Positions 1 through 12,609 of a DNA stretch of 64,000 nucleotides are shown piece after piece. Made by a program: the position numbers and the translations under genes. Source of the stretch: Epinephelus fuscoguttatus (taxonomy: Eukaryota; Chordata; Actinopteri; Perciformes; Serranidae). The notes under the pieces were generated by a model. The model made no database searches. It worked only from the letters and a program-made list of their open reading frames with translations, and was not told the DNA's origin. The DNA lies in contig NC_064759.1 in assembly GCF_011397635.1 (NCBI RefSeq), forward strand, positions 23,522,428-23,586,427, written 5' to 3'. Within the stretch, counting starts at the first letter, position 1. Each line of letters opens with the position of its first letter.

Positions 1-650
1 CAACCAATTATGTCTCCTAGGTATTCTGCCCTCCAAAAACGAATGTCCTTCATTATGTTAACCAAACAGTAACCTGTATGTGCGTATACAGAGAATTCAT
101 TAGGAGGGCAATGAAGCGTTATCCTAAATGTAATTACATGCAGCCAATGTGACAGTTCACAACGCTACATAAGTGATCACTGCAATTAGAGCTGATGAAG
201 GAAGCAATTTGCAAAACAATACAGGTACAAATGATTGTGAACCTCCAGCTTTTGTAATTTGTTATGAATCACAGGTTCTTTTCTTCCTCCTTCACCCTCA
301 CGGATCATAATCTCCCGCTGAGGAAAAGACTCTTCTGTCATACATTAGACCAGTGTGTGTAAAGAAACATAATTTTGTTACATTTCCCAACCGTTATCAT
401 TATTAAAAGAGCTCATTTGGGAAGCGATCATACAGTTACTGCTCGAAGTTCTAAAAGAGAAAAAGAATAACACAGAGAATGAATGAAAAACTATTCGTGA
501 GATGATCCTGATATATTATTAATATCCTGGAACAATTTTAACATTTGTCTTGGTAGTTTAATTTGCTCCTAATGATTTAAATCCTACATTTTTCTCTTAT
601 ATTTGCATTGCCATATCAGTCTACAGACTATGTTTTTATAGTCCACGCAG
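1..650. other. Intron sequence upstream of the first visible dynein exon
   Basis: AT-rich sequence ending in a good acceptor (…gtccacgcag) at 650. I see no further dynein exon or other gene in it. Confidence 0.6.
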
Positions 651-3600
651 GTGCCCTGGGAGGACTTGTGTTATCTTTTCGGGGAGATCATGTATGGAGG
701 TCACATCACGGATGGCTGGGATAGAAGACTGTGTAAGACCTATCTGCAAGAGTTCATGCATCCAAAAATGGTAAGTCAGTGTTCATGTTATTGTTGTTTT
801 CACAACAGAAGTCCTTTTTAACTGATTTTATTGTGTAATTGTCAAGATTTGAAAACCTGCTAAGTTGAATTTACACTCAAAATCTGGTTACGTTTCATTT
901 TACCGTGCCAAATAGTGAAGCAAATCCACAAAGCTGTTTTGAATGTGTTGGTAGTTTGTAAAGGTAAAGGGTGCCCTCTTGGGATGTAAAACTAAACTGC
1001 AGTATTGCACTTCAAGTCTTTGGCATTGCTGATTTTTTCCACCCCCACTTTGGTGATGTTGGTGCGCCACATTTGTCTGCCAACTCCTCTATAAGCATTA
1101 TAAGGTGATTATTTGGTCTTTAGCGTGTGTTAAGTTGATGGGCGCTTCAACTGGATTCATCTTTTTCTCTCCCACACAGGACAGATTAGTATGAAAGCCT
1201 GTTCTGCCAGTGAAAGAAAAATAATAAGGTGAAAACTTAGCCATGTGATGAAAAGACGATCCTGTGTGACATTATAATGAAATATTTCTCTAAATAACAA
1301 CTTAGTGCCACAAAAAATTGGCTTAGTATTGTAAAAATAATGAAAAACTTTATCAAGATAATGAGATAATAATTGAGAAAGTTCCACATTATTTTGAGAT
1401 ACTAAGTCATTATTTTGAGATGTTTTTTAATTATTTTGAGATACTAAGTCATTATTTTGAGAAGATTTTTTATTATTTTGAGATACTAAGTCATTATTTT
1501 GAGAAAGTTCCTAATATAGATTGAGATAGTAAATCATTATTTTGAGAAAGTCCCTCATTATTTTGAGATACTAAATCATTATTTTGAGAAAGTTCCTAAT
1601 ATATTTTGAGGTAGTAAGTCATTATTTTGAGATAGTAAGTCATTATTTTGAGATACTAATTATTTTGAAAAAAGTTCCTCATTATTTTGAGATACTAAGC
1701 CATTATTTTGAGAAGGTTTTTTATTATTTTGAGATACTAAGTCATTATTTTGAGAAAGTTCCTAATATATTTTGAGATACTAAGTCATTATTTTGAGAAA
1801 GTCCCTAATATATTTTTAGATACTAAGTCATTATTTTGAGAAGGTTTTTTTTATTATTTTGAGATACTAAGTCATTATTTTGAGAAAGTTCCTAATATAT
1901 TTTTAGATACTAAGTCATTATTTTGAGAAGGTTTTTTTTTATTATTTTGAGATACTAAGTCATTATTTTGAGAAAGTCCCTAATATATTTTGAGATAGTA
2001 AGTCATTATTTTGAGAAAGTTCCTTATATATTTTGAAATAGTAAGTCATTATTTTGAGATACTAAGTCATTATTTTGAGAAGTTTTTTTTTTATTATTTT
2101 GAGATACTAAGTCATTATTTTGAGAAAGTTCCTTATATATTTTGAAATAGTAAGTCATTATTTTGAGATACTAAGTCATTATTTTGAGAAAGTTCCTAAT
2201 ATATTTTGAGATACTAAGTCATTATTTTGAGAAGTTTTTTTTTTATTATTTTGAGATACTAAGTCATTATTTTGAGAAGTTTTTTTTTATTATTTTGAGA
2301 TACTAATTATTTTGAAAAAAGTTCTTCATTATTTTGAGAAGGTTTTTTATTATTTTGAGAAAGTTCCTCATTATTTTGAGATACTAATTATTTTGAAAAA
2401 AGTTCTTCATTATTTTGAGATACTAAGTCATTATTTTGAGAAAGTTTTTCATTATTTTGAGATACTAATTATTTTTAAAAAAAGTTCCTCATTATTTTGA
2501 GATACTAATTCATTATTTTAAGAAGGTTTTTTATTATTTTAAGATACTAAGTCATTATTTTGAGAGAGTTCCTCATTATTTTAAGATATTTTTAGAAACT
2601 TTGTCGTATTGACTTACAGGTCGTTTTTTTTTTTTTTTTTTTTCATCACAAGACTAGGACAGGTGGATATATGGGCTTCCCTAGATTAGCCGGTTCACAT
2701 TTACTACAGAGCTAACAGCCACCTGTTTCTCTAATAAAGCAATTTGGACAATCAGACATCAATCAGTGTGTTTTGCTGTTAGTGCAGAAACAAGTTTGCA
2801 TCCATCATATTGAATTCTAAAACACACAGGCTGAATTTAGCTTGCAAGATGTGTGTTAGATACTGTGCTGCACTTGTTTTCATCTTCTCAAAATTTCACT
2901 CCATAGTTTGAAGGAGAGCTCTTTCTGTGTCCTGGGTTTCTGGCCCCTCTGTTCATGGACTACGGTGGTTACCACAGTTATATTGATGAGCATCTCCCAT
3001 CTGAGAACCCTACTCTGTATGGTCTTCATCCAAATGCTGAGCTGGAGTGCCTCACTGTCACCTCAGACAACCTCTTACGGACGTTGCTGGAACTGCAGCC
3101 ACAGGACTCCTCCAGAGGAGAGGGGACGGCTCAGAGCACAGAGGAGAAGGTGTGGAGGGAGAAAGAATCATCAGCTTGGAATACAATAACTTACCTACAC
3201 AAATAACCTAATGTATGTGTATTATATTTGTCAGGTCAAGTCCGTTATTCAAGATATCCTTGACATGCTTCCTGAGGAGTATAACATGACAGAGATAATG
3301 ACAAAGACAACAGAGCGAAGCCCCTACATTTTAGTGTGTTTCCAGGAGTGTGAACGCATGAATCTTCTGCTAGCAGAAATAAGGAAGTCCCTTAATGAGC
3401 TGGATCTTGGCCTAAAGGTGCAGTCCACTGTGACGTATACTGAACATATTAAACACACTCTTTTTATCAACAGTAGGGTCCTGTAGCATCACTGAGAATT
3501 TCTTTGTCCACAGGGAGAGCTCACCATCTCCTCATGTATGGAGACTCTGCAGTCAGCCCTGTTCAGTGACTCTGTTCCAGATTCCTGGGCCAGACTGGCT

Positions 3601-4576
3601 TATCCCTCCACTAAAACACTGGCACAATGGTAACTACTCCTTTCCAATAATACTGTATCATTCAACATTTGATAATAATTATTTCTGTGAGGCCACTAGT
3701 GTGTTTCCCTGCATTGTTTCCTGTAAATTCTGTCAATAAATATGGAAAAATTGCCTTACAAAATGAAGCCAATATTAGGATGACCCTTGCAGACATGTTA
3801 AGGCTTGAAGCAATGACATACTATGTTTTTCATTTCTCTTTTATAGGTTTAATGATCTAATATGTAGCTGTCGAGAGCTGGACAGCTGGACTCAAGACTT
3901 AGTTCTTCCTGCAGTTGTTTGGCTGTCAGGACTCTTCAACCCGCAGTCTTTCCTCACTGGTGAGATCACAATCTCTAAACCAACAAGACAGATGATTTAG
4001 GTGACGTACACCAGACAGATTCTCCAGAAAAATTAACATGCAGACTTCTTTTTTTTCAGCTGTGCTGCAGAGCATTGCTCGTAAGAATGAGTGGCCGCTG
4101 GACAAGATGACTTTGACAGTGGATGTAACAAAGAAGACGAAAGACGACTTTGGGCATCCGCCACGGGAAGGGGCTTATATTCATGGACTCTTCATGGAAG
4201 GTCAGAATTAATTAAGCTAACATAGGTTTACGGTCAGGTTAACATAGATCTTTGACAGTATATATATGTCTTAAATGTGCAGCTCTGTAAGCATCACCAG
4301 TCAGTCAAACCCACCCTGTGTCTCTTAGGAGCACGCTGGGACACTCAGTCTGGAGTCATCTCTGAGGCGGTTTTAAGGGAACTGACTCCAGCCATGCCGG
4401 TGCTGTATGTAAGAGCTGTGCCTGCAGAAGAGCAGGAGCTCAAGAATACTTACGAGTGTCCGGTGTACCGCACAAAGCAGCGCGGGCCCACATATGTGTG
4501 GACCCTCCACCTCCGAACCAAACAGCCTCCTGCCAAGTGGATCGTAGCTGGTGTGGCACTGCTGCTGTCTGTGTGA
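651..4576 (+). CDS. dnah11: Axonemal dynein heavy chain, C-terminal exons (dnah11-like, partial)
   Basis: Outer-arm dynein heavy chain, the motor that drives ciliary beating; only the last 387 residues are here. Coding exons read as 651-770, 2907-3149, 3235-3417, 3514-3629, 3847-3959, 4060-4200 and 4329-4576, with TGA at 4574-4576. All phases join without a frame break. The first exon gives the AAA6-region motif [20 protein letters not shown]. The later exons form the dynein C-terminal domain, with [17 protein letters not shown] and RRPYxL-type segments, [15 protein letters not shown] near the end, and the family-typical ending [12 protein letters not shown] followed by [12 protein letters not shown]. 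The donor after 3149 (gtgtgg) is weak. The gene continues upstream of the window. DNAH9, DNAH11 and DNAH17 are similar here; I prefer dnah11 because rapgef5 lies next to it, as in mammals. No obvious AATAAA was found just after the stop. Confidence 0.9.
1361..2597. repeat. AT-rich minisatellite in a dnah11 intron
   Basis: Dozens of tandem units built on the core ATTATTTTGAGA, alternating between tails such as TACTAAGTC and AAGTTCCTC or AGGTTTTTT. The commonest unit is about 21 bp. Because 21 is a multiple of three, the array gives artificial open frames that read as heptads like SHYFEIL and SHYFEKV on the plus strand. It lies wholly within the intron between the exons ending at 770 and starting at 2907, and a T-tract of about 20 bases follows at roughly 2627-2643. 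Confidence 0.93.
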
Positions 4577-5084
4577 GACATTAGAGGAGCAGCGGTTAGG
4601 TACTTTATAATATCTACTAACAGTATTATGCAAACAGTGTTAAAAACCTAGTTTTAAGACATGTATTCTCCCATTAAGACAGTATTGAATCATTGATTGT
4701 ATTCATTTTGCGTTTTATCATGTTTTTAGTAATTACTAATACAACAGACACAATTATTCACTTTCAATCTTGCATTGAAGCAGCCACATTAAGTTTTTAA
4801 CTGATTATGAACCAGTCAGTTTTATACTGACCTCTATGTGACCTACAAATTATCAGCGAGAAGACTGGTTATTTCTATATAATTATTCTTAACACCTGTC
4901 CCTGGGTCCAATTCCCTGTAAAATCAGTCGAAATAATTTACAGCACACTGACCGGAAGAGCCTATTTTTACATTTTCCCAGGAAAAGTTTCTCAGTTAAT
5001 AGTACTTTAGCCAGCTAAAAGCAGGCTCCTGCTCCTGGAGATTTTCTGTAGAGAGTTCTATTTTTGAAGTTATATTTCATAGTT

Positions 5085-5300
5085 ATGGCTGACAGTGAGG
5101 AAGGATTAGCAAAGCGAAAAAGAAAAGGATTTACCAAAGACTAAAAAAAAAGAAAAAAAAAAAGGTAAAAAAAGATACAGTGATAGAGGCCGGCCGAAAA
5201 CATGGGTCAACCTTGGTTGGTCATTTAACAGATGAAGAGATTTGTGGGATTTAAAAGCATCCAAAATGGATCCTGAATTGAACCTCTTTCTCTTTGACAG
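5085..5300 (+). pseudogene. Broken exon-like fragment (basic N-terminus plus VNLGWSFNR segment)
   Basis: A short ATG frame with a lysine-rich start runs into an A-rich stretch. A second segment reads GRPKTWVNLGWSFNR, hits a stop, and continues one frame over as RDLWDLKASKMDPELNLFLF. It ends at a possible donor (gacag|gtttgt). The pattern VN.G.xF.RWR.L..(K)..DxELxxFLLD recurs in many fish repeat-associated or transposon-derived genes, recalled from general knowledge. Two frame breaks make this a relic, not a working gene. No function is claimed. Confidence 0.35.
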
Positions 5301-5591
5301 GTTTGTAATATGTCTGTGTTTTCATGAAATACAGTGCATGGCATAGTTTTACAATCAATATATGAGTTTATGTTGGTGGCTAAATTAAAGCTAGGTAATT
5401 AGCTTTTAACATTACACTGTATAATAGCTTTGCTGTTGGCTTATTATAATGAAGACATAACACTACTGTGCAATGTTGACAACAAATTTACTATTACAGA
5501 GCAATCTAACCTGTTAGTTGTAGGCTAAGTTATTAATCTTGCATAGCCCCAAATAGATGCATTACCTCATTTTTTTTCATCCTGCCAACAG

Positions 5592-5969
5592 TAGGGCTGC
5601 AGCTAATGATTATTTTCATTGTTGACTAATCTGTCGATTATTTCTTCGATTAGTCGACTAAGCATTTTATTGAAAAATGTGTTAAAATGTTGAAAAATGT
5701 CAGCCTGTCTCTCACAAACCCCAAAATTATGTCATTTAATGTCTTGTTTTGTACTCACGCCAAAGGGCTTTAGTTCACCGTCATGGGAGAGTGCGTAAAG
5801 CTGCCAATATTTGAACGTAAGAAGCTGCAATAAGAGTATTTTGGGGTATTATTTTATAGTACTTTTCTATGAAAAATGACTCAAACCAATTAGTCGACTA
5901 CTAAAATAGTCACTGATTATTTTAATAGTGGATTAGTCATCGATTAGTCGACTAATCGTTGCAGCCCTA
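5592..5969. mobile_element. hAT-type MITE with 8-bp target-site duplication
   Basis: The element starts TAGGGCTGCAGC and ends with the inverted counterpart GTTGCAGCCCTA. It is flanked on both sides by GCCAACAG (5584-5591 and 5970-5977), an 8-bp duplication typical of hAT transposons. The interior carries repeated ATTAGTCGACTAA-type palindromes and has no coding frame, so it is non-autonomous. Confidence 0.9.
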
Positions 5970-8432
5970 GCCAACAGCTCTGTTTTTAAAAAAAAAAAAA
6001 AAAAAAAGAGTTTTAAAAGAAGTTGCGGTTTCCTTGACTTGCTTCCATGACGAATGCTCGTGCTAGCTAGGTCAATATCATTACCCAGCCCAGTTGCCAG
6101 GAAAAAAAATGTTAGCATTGTGCATTGTTCTGTAAACCATAGCTACGTTACATTTGTACATTTCAAACATTACATATTATATCAATGTTTTTAAATTGAG
6201 GTAGATCTGATTACATGTATATGAGTTGACTTTGTCTTGGATGGTGGATGGCATGAGACTGAGATGGGACGGCTTCCAAATTGCACACCCCTCTTTAAAA
6301 CCAACAAACAACGAAACGAGTTGTTTTTTAGCAAAACATGAACAGTTTTTTCAGCTGTGATTGTGCCACCAAAAGCAGGTGTTTTAAGCCAAAGGATGAT
6401 CTTTGAATAACCATAACCAAGTGATTTTTGTGTCTAAACATAAGCACACATTAACCACAGCATTGTTGAATCATCAAGTTTCAAGATATCTGCTACATAC
6501 TGTAGTAACGTACAACGTTAATGTTACATATTTGTGGCTTGCAGAGACGTAGAAGCCCAACGTTTATTCTGGTAATTGGGTTGCTTTACGACACAAGGTG
6601 GTAGTGCTCATGGGAAACGCAGTCTTCCTCCTGTGAAACACACACTTTTGATCACAGGAGCTGCCAAAATCAACACAACATGAAAGTTCCTTGTAGTTTC
6701 TTTAGTATTGCTGTATCCAGTTTGGTTCATATATGACAGTACTGACGTTGTTTTGTATGAATGCATGTGTGTTTTAGATTTCAAGATAATGGAAATAAAT
6801 AAGTTGAGTTGCATATTCAGCCAGTGCTGAACCTGTTGTGTGTGTCCGACACTGTTGAACCTCTCCCATGAGATGGTTCAGTCTGGCCGTGATTTGTTGG
6901 GAGCTTATGTCTCCATTTGAGACCATGTAATTCTGGATAGGGAGCATATTTTATTGGAAGGTCAAGATTAAAAAAGCTCTCCGGCTGCCCTCTACTAACT
7001 GAGTGATACACAATGCCGTCTGGAGGGTTCCCGGACAGAATTCCCAGGAGATGATGTGCATGGTTGCTATTGACTTTTAAATGAGGTGCATTTGACATTG
7101 ACCTTTTGTACGGCAGAGGCAGAATACTAACAGACGAGTGTAATTCATTCAGCCGGGCCTGTTGGAGAAACCTATTCAAAGACACTGATAGCTTTCTATG
7201 AGAAAGCAACACATTAGATTACCCATCCTTTATCTGTCTGCACTCTCTGTTAGCATCTGATTAACTTAATACGAACCAAATAAAACCTTTAGCTCTGAAT
7301 GAGTCTAAAGAAACACAGCCATCTTATCTAAAATGTTATCTCTTTAAACTGATTTAATTGAGGTTCATTTAAAACCTGCTCAGATTAAAGTGTGACTGTG
7401 ATTATGCACGTGCGCTGAGGGAGTTGTGCAAAATTCATATGCTCTTAAGTCGCTTGTAGGTCACAGATATGGTAAAATATCGTGGGAGTGCCAGAGTCAA
7501 GGTTGAGGTCACACAGCACAGAACAACACTGAGAATTTCTATTTTTAAAGCAAAGAAAAAGAACTCAGAGAGAATTTTGTGCAATCATGAAAAGGAGATA
7601 CAGCTACTGAACAAATAATATTATTTACTTAGCCTTTATTTAACATTTAAACAAGAATTTTTTTAACTCACTTTTGAAACATTAATTATTCTTGTCATGT
7701 GTAAACACACTGTGTCAGAGCAGGGGCTTCATGATATCAGCGGAAATTTGCCCAGGAAGACAGGGCAGGTGCAATATTTATCTTCAAAGATAAACAAGTG
7801 ACATATGATGTACAAATTACTGCCATTCTGTTTTTTTGTTGTTTCTTTTTGGATAGAAATCAACACTCTTATCTTCTCAAATGAGATTTTCTCCAACGCT
7901 AATAACTGCTGTGTTGCTCTTAATTTCTCCCTGCAGCCAAAGTGGCTGCAGACAGTCATGTGGAGGATGGAGGATTGATTCTGCGTATTGTATTGCACGG
8001 GGGAAATGAAGAACCAGTCTTCCTGTAGTTTCTCTTCATCTGCCCTCTCTTCCCCTCATTAGCACGCCACAGCAGCTAGCCAGTCATTTGGTGACAGGGA
8101 AATGATACAGTGCTGGCAGTGTTTGGGAGGAAATGGCAGGGTACAGGGCCCGGCGCAGCAGGGGTCGTGCCACAGATAGTCATGTTAAAGGCCAAGCAGG
8201 ACACCTGGTTAAAGTCAGCAAGGGCATCTGGGTCACACCTCCGCCTCACAGCACCCAAAAAAGACATTAGGAAGAGATTGTGCACAGATGGTTTTGTTAT
8301 TTACAAAAAACTAAACAAAGACCCCTCATTGTTAGTATATCTAAATCACTGGCTATGTGAGGAAGCAGGTCCTTGTCAAGTGAGATATTGTCTCAAGCTG
8401 TTATACAGGAAAGTGTAAGACCTAACCTAGAT

Positions 8433-8728
8433 CAGTGTCCAAAAGTGGGTTGCAGGTCCATTCTCTAAGGACTACAAGTGACTTGTCAAGTTTGGGAAAA
8501 AAAAAACAACAACCCACACTTCATTTGAAGTAAATTTCCAGCACAGAACTTTTATGTTTCCTGCTGTAGAATGAGTTACTAACAGGCTGCTAATTGACAA
8601 AGACAGCAAACTATCTTCATGATGTGGCCAAACACAAGTGTGACGCTAAATTTATTAAACTATTTGACCTCGAACCAATGACAAAGGAGAAACCAGGACC
8701 CTGTGGCTGGACCAGTTGGGAACCACTG
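8433..8728 (-). mobile_element. Older copy of the CAGTGGTTCCCAACTGG hAT MITE
   Basis: The right end, CCAGTTGGGAACCACTG, and the interior (for example GACAGCAAACTA, TTTCCTGCTGTAGA and CCAATGACAAAGGAGAAA) match the copy at 11809-12083 in reverse orientation. The left terminus is decayed and no clear duplication remains, so this copy is older. Confidence 0.8.
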
Positions 8729-9227
8729 CTGCAAGTGAATGAAAAATATTTGCAAAATCAATGTACAGTTTTGGAACAGTGTGTTCTTTCTAAAACAGTT
8801 TTAGATTGTCAGGGCCTGATTACCCACTAGGGGGCACTGTGGCAAATATACAGTGTTAGGGCCCCTGTTGACCACCCATCCCATTTTCCCTACACTCCAT
8901 ACATTGTGTAAGTATTAATACTTTGTTTATGGTAACTTCATTAAGCACAAGTGAAATCTGAAATGTAAGCACAATATATAGAAAATAAAATAAACTTCAG
9001 GCAAATACATTTACACAAATCAAATCCCATAGAGTGACTTGGAGCCTTTTGGCCCCTTGAGGGTCGCAGTCACGGCATTTGCCCACTTTGCCCAGTTAAT
9101 AATCCAGCCTTGTAAAGTTTTATGATCGTTTCTTTAGAAATGAATCACTGTATATATCTGTATATATCTGCATACTGTTGGTAACTGCAGTATCAGTTAA
9201 TATTCAGTTTTTAAGAGCTGAACTGTG

Positions 9228-9783
9228 CAGCATTGTAGTAGTCAAGACCACCTAAACCGAGACCAAGTCATGACCAAGACCAGAGTGTATTGAGACAGAG
9301 ACAAGACCAAGGCCAGAAGAGTACAAGTCCCACACTGCATGACACTAAAATGTGTAAAATGAAAACCATAGGCATTCCTCAAATTGATCTGAAAAATCCA
9401 CATTCACATAAAACTCCCACAGAAAACAAGTAAAGATTCCTCTTTATTCACCTCTTTAATTATCTATTCACCTCTTTTATTAAGTGCACCATGAGAAATG
9501 TCTTGACAAAATAATTAAAAGCCATTTCAGAGCTGATTTTATGTGTAGGAATTCCCCTTTGTTTTCTATGAGCAAACAAATACAAACACTAAAAAGACAA
9601 AATAAAATAAGCATATCACTTATTTTTTGCACAGCCAAAGTGATATCCCTGCAGCTGTTGTCTTGACTGGTCTTGGAAAAAAAAATCCAGAGTCCTCTGT
9701 CTGAGATTGAGACAAGACGGAGTAAAAGTGCAGTCGATCCAAGACCAGACCAAGTACTGACCTTGAGTACTGCAACTCTGCTG
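9228..9783. mobile_element. MITE rich in GACCAAGA repeats
   Basis: The two ends are imperfect inverted repeats: CATTGTAGTAGTCAAGACC on the left against TTGCAGTACTCAAGGTC when the right end is reversed. Internal subterminal GACCAAG motifs occur at both ends in opposite orientation. The interior is AT-rich with no coding frame. I cannot assign a superfamily. Confidence 0.6.
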
Positions 9784-10127
9784 TGCAGCTCTCATGCAGC
9801 CACAGAGAGGCAGTGAAGCTTCACTGGAGACTGGTCTGATATATAAATAGAGGGAAGATGATGAAAAATGATTATAAATACTTTTCTAACAAAGCAGAAA
9901 AGACTGGAGGCATTGAATGAAAAGATGTGAGAAAAAATAAAATGCTCGGTGCCAAACTTGAAACCCAAAGCAATGCAGAAAAGCTCACACATTGAGTATT
10001 TTAATCTGTCCCACTTTTCTGCATTCAGTGCTCCTTTATTTTTCATTTGTGTTTTATGTGTGTGATTCTTTAACTATGTTGAAAACCACAAACCACACAT
10101 TGCATTATTAATGTGTCTGGCATTGGG

Positions 10128-10520
10128 AACAAGTGATGGAGGCAGCCTTTGAGAGGAAAAAGGAGAAGTACAGTGAGCTTGCTGCTGCTTGCACTGAAGC
10201 AGGGTGGAAGGCATGCATCTACCCTGTGGAAGTCAGATGCAGAGGCTTTGTTGGAAAATCCCATCAGCTGCTAAAAACCCCAGGAGTGCCTGGGTCCAAG
10301 CAAAAGAAGGTACTCTGGGAAGTGGCCGAGAAGGCAGAGAAAAAGAGCTTCTGGCTGTGGCTCAGAAGAAGAGACTTGAAGTAGGGGAACCAAGGATCCT
10401 AGGGCATCGCAGGGAGACGTCCCTTACACCCGCCCACCACCTATAGATGTTCTGGGATTCAAGGAGCTCCCAGCTGATGACCCTGCAGCGGAGATGTGAC
10501 AGGCAGAAATGGCTTGCAGG
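10128..10520 (+). mobile_element. 3' tail of a retroelement reverse-transcriptase ORF
   Basis: The frame at 10133-10384 reads ERKKEKYSELAAACTEAGW, then PVEVRCRGFVGKS, then AEKAEKKSFWLWLRRRD. The series 'ERK.KY.EL…GW…PVEVGCRGF…WLWLRR' is a familiar C-terminal signature of fish retroelement RT proteins. Only the tail remains and it ends at a stop at 10382-10384. It lies in the spacer downstream of rapgef5. Confidence 0.6.
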
Positions 10521-11808
10521 TAACAAACACCTCTACCTACATCTAAGCAATAGACAGTATAATCAGTCTTCTAACTTACTGTAGTCTGTACTGCTGTAGT
10601 TTCAATCTTTGCTGTAACCTTGGATAAGGTATTTTGAATGTCAGCACCTTATACATTTAAATATAGATATCTTTTTACAATAACCAAACTCATGATGATG
10701 AAAAATATTTTATTGCATGCACAGTTGACACTGGTGGTCAATCCATGGTTTGCCATATCATGCAGACCAGCCAAAAACGGTGCGTACAAAAAAAGGAGAA
10801 AGAAATCAAATTTAACCAATAGAAGTAACATCTATCGAACAAATAAATAATTCTGAAATAAATAAATATTCCTATCCAGAATGTCAACATATGGTGTATA
10901 TATACAGTATAAATAGAATCAACTGTACATCGTTGATGATACAAATGAAACTCAGAATAAGATACTGCTAAAGCATTTTCTCTCCATGATCTCTGCGGGC
11001 TTTAAAAATCCAAAATATACAAATAAAACCTCAAGATATTATAATGCAAAACTCCAACTACAACACTTCACAACGCCGACTTAAAATGGCCGAGCCTCAG
11101 GGCAATTTTTAGGTAGCCAATCTGGAGAATAAATACCTTAAAGTGTCTTTTATAGCCACACACTATACAAGTGGATACAGCAGTGTTAGTACACACCGTA
11201 CAGAAGGAAATGGCTTCAAGTTCTTTTTGTCTTTAACTTTTTTTTGTCCAGAAGGTGCTGTAGTACTTGTTTTTTCTATTGCTTTTACTTGTAGTGACAG
11301 TTCACCCACAAATACAATGAAATTTATTCTTCCTCTGTGGTCTCTATCCATACGTTTACCCAGGATGAAAGAGATATGCTGCAGAGATATGATGCTGCTG
11401 CAGAGTTTTTCAAATGCTAATTTCTGGCACTCTGAGCACCAAACAGCTAAAGCCGATGTCTCTGAGCCTCAACCAATCAAACATGATCTGATCTGGCAAA
11501 ATGCACTATGTTGTGTTTTAACCTGAACTTTAGAGACCAATACAAATGTATCAGTGTCAGTACGAGTCTGCTGCTTCGTTTAACTGATTGTCCGCAGCTC
11601 AACTAGATGGAGATCCTTACGCTTCTAAAGAGATGAGCAGCTAGCTTTACTATGAATGGGCGTTTTTTATGGCTTTTGGCACTAACATACGTGATTATAA
11701 CTCACACACGGGACATACAACTTTCCCCACACATCAAAGAAACACACTATACTGTGTATTCTCACTTAATTTTCTGCTCTAATACCATATGAACTGCTTC
11801 ATCTAATA

Positions 11809-12083
11809 CAGTGGTTCCCAACTGGTCCAGCCACAGGTCCAGATTTCTCCTTAGTCATTGGCTCAAGGTCCACACAGCTTAATACACTAATTGTCATACT
11901 TGCGTGTGGTCATGTCGTCCAACTAGTTTGCTGTCTCTGTCAAGTAGCTGTCCATTAGTCACTCACTCTACAGCAGGAAACAGCACTTCAAAATATAAGC
12001 TTTGTGCCAGAAATTCACTGTACTTCAAAATAAAGTGTGTTTTTTACAAACTTGACCTGTGACCCACCAGTTGGGAACCACTG
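11809..12083 (+). mobile_element. hAT MITE, perfect 17-bp TIRs and 8-bp TSD
   Basis: The left end CAGTGGTTCCCAACTGG and right end CCAGTTGGGAACCACTG are exact inverted repeats. Both flanks carry ATCTAATA (11801-11808 and 12084-12091), an 8-bp duplication as in hAT elements. It is 275 bp and non-coding. The exact termini and duplication indicate a fairly recent insertion. Confidence 0.95.
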
Positions 12084-12609
12084 ATCTAATACACTTTATG
12101 GTTAAACAATAGAAAACAGTACAGTAAGAGAATTCTGCAATGTAAAAATAGCTAACGAAAATAATATATGAACATGTTATATATGTTTCCTTTTCACTAT
12201 TTCTGTCATCTTGATCCAACTTGTTGTGCAAACACTGTACTGATCTGTTCGTGACTGCCTGTCCCACATCTGGCAAAGAGAACATGTGGATCGTGTCTGA
12301 AGAAAAGTGAAGTGTGTGTACAATATAGGACTGAAATACTCTTTGGTTAACTCTGATGAAACAACCCACTGATGCCAGATCCTTAAACACAGAGAATACA
12401 AAAAGATGTATCATGAGTTTATCTGCACCTTGATCACTTTATGTGATTTGTGTGGCTAAAGGTTCTGGAAAGGCTCGTACGTGGACCTTTTTGTCACACA
12501 CACTGTTATCAGTCTGTGTATTAGATGGGAAGCACTGCAGCTGCAAACTCTTGTTGCAGGCTGCTGATTCTCCACAAGGAAGAGCTATTGGGTTATTGTT
12601 AAATCAGCT

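Noticed and set aside
1584-2500. Plus-strand frames of about 62 codons with SHYFE-type heptads
   Set aside because: They are translations of the minisatellite; unit length being a multiple of three explains the open frames.
6817-7212. 131-codon minus-strand frame
   Set aside because: No family motif, no splice context and no promoter; looks like chance in AT-rich spacer.
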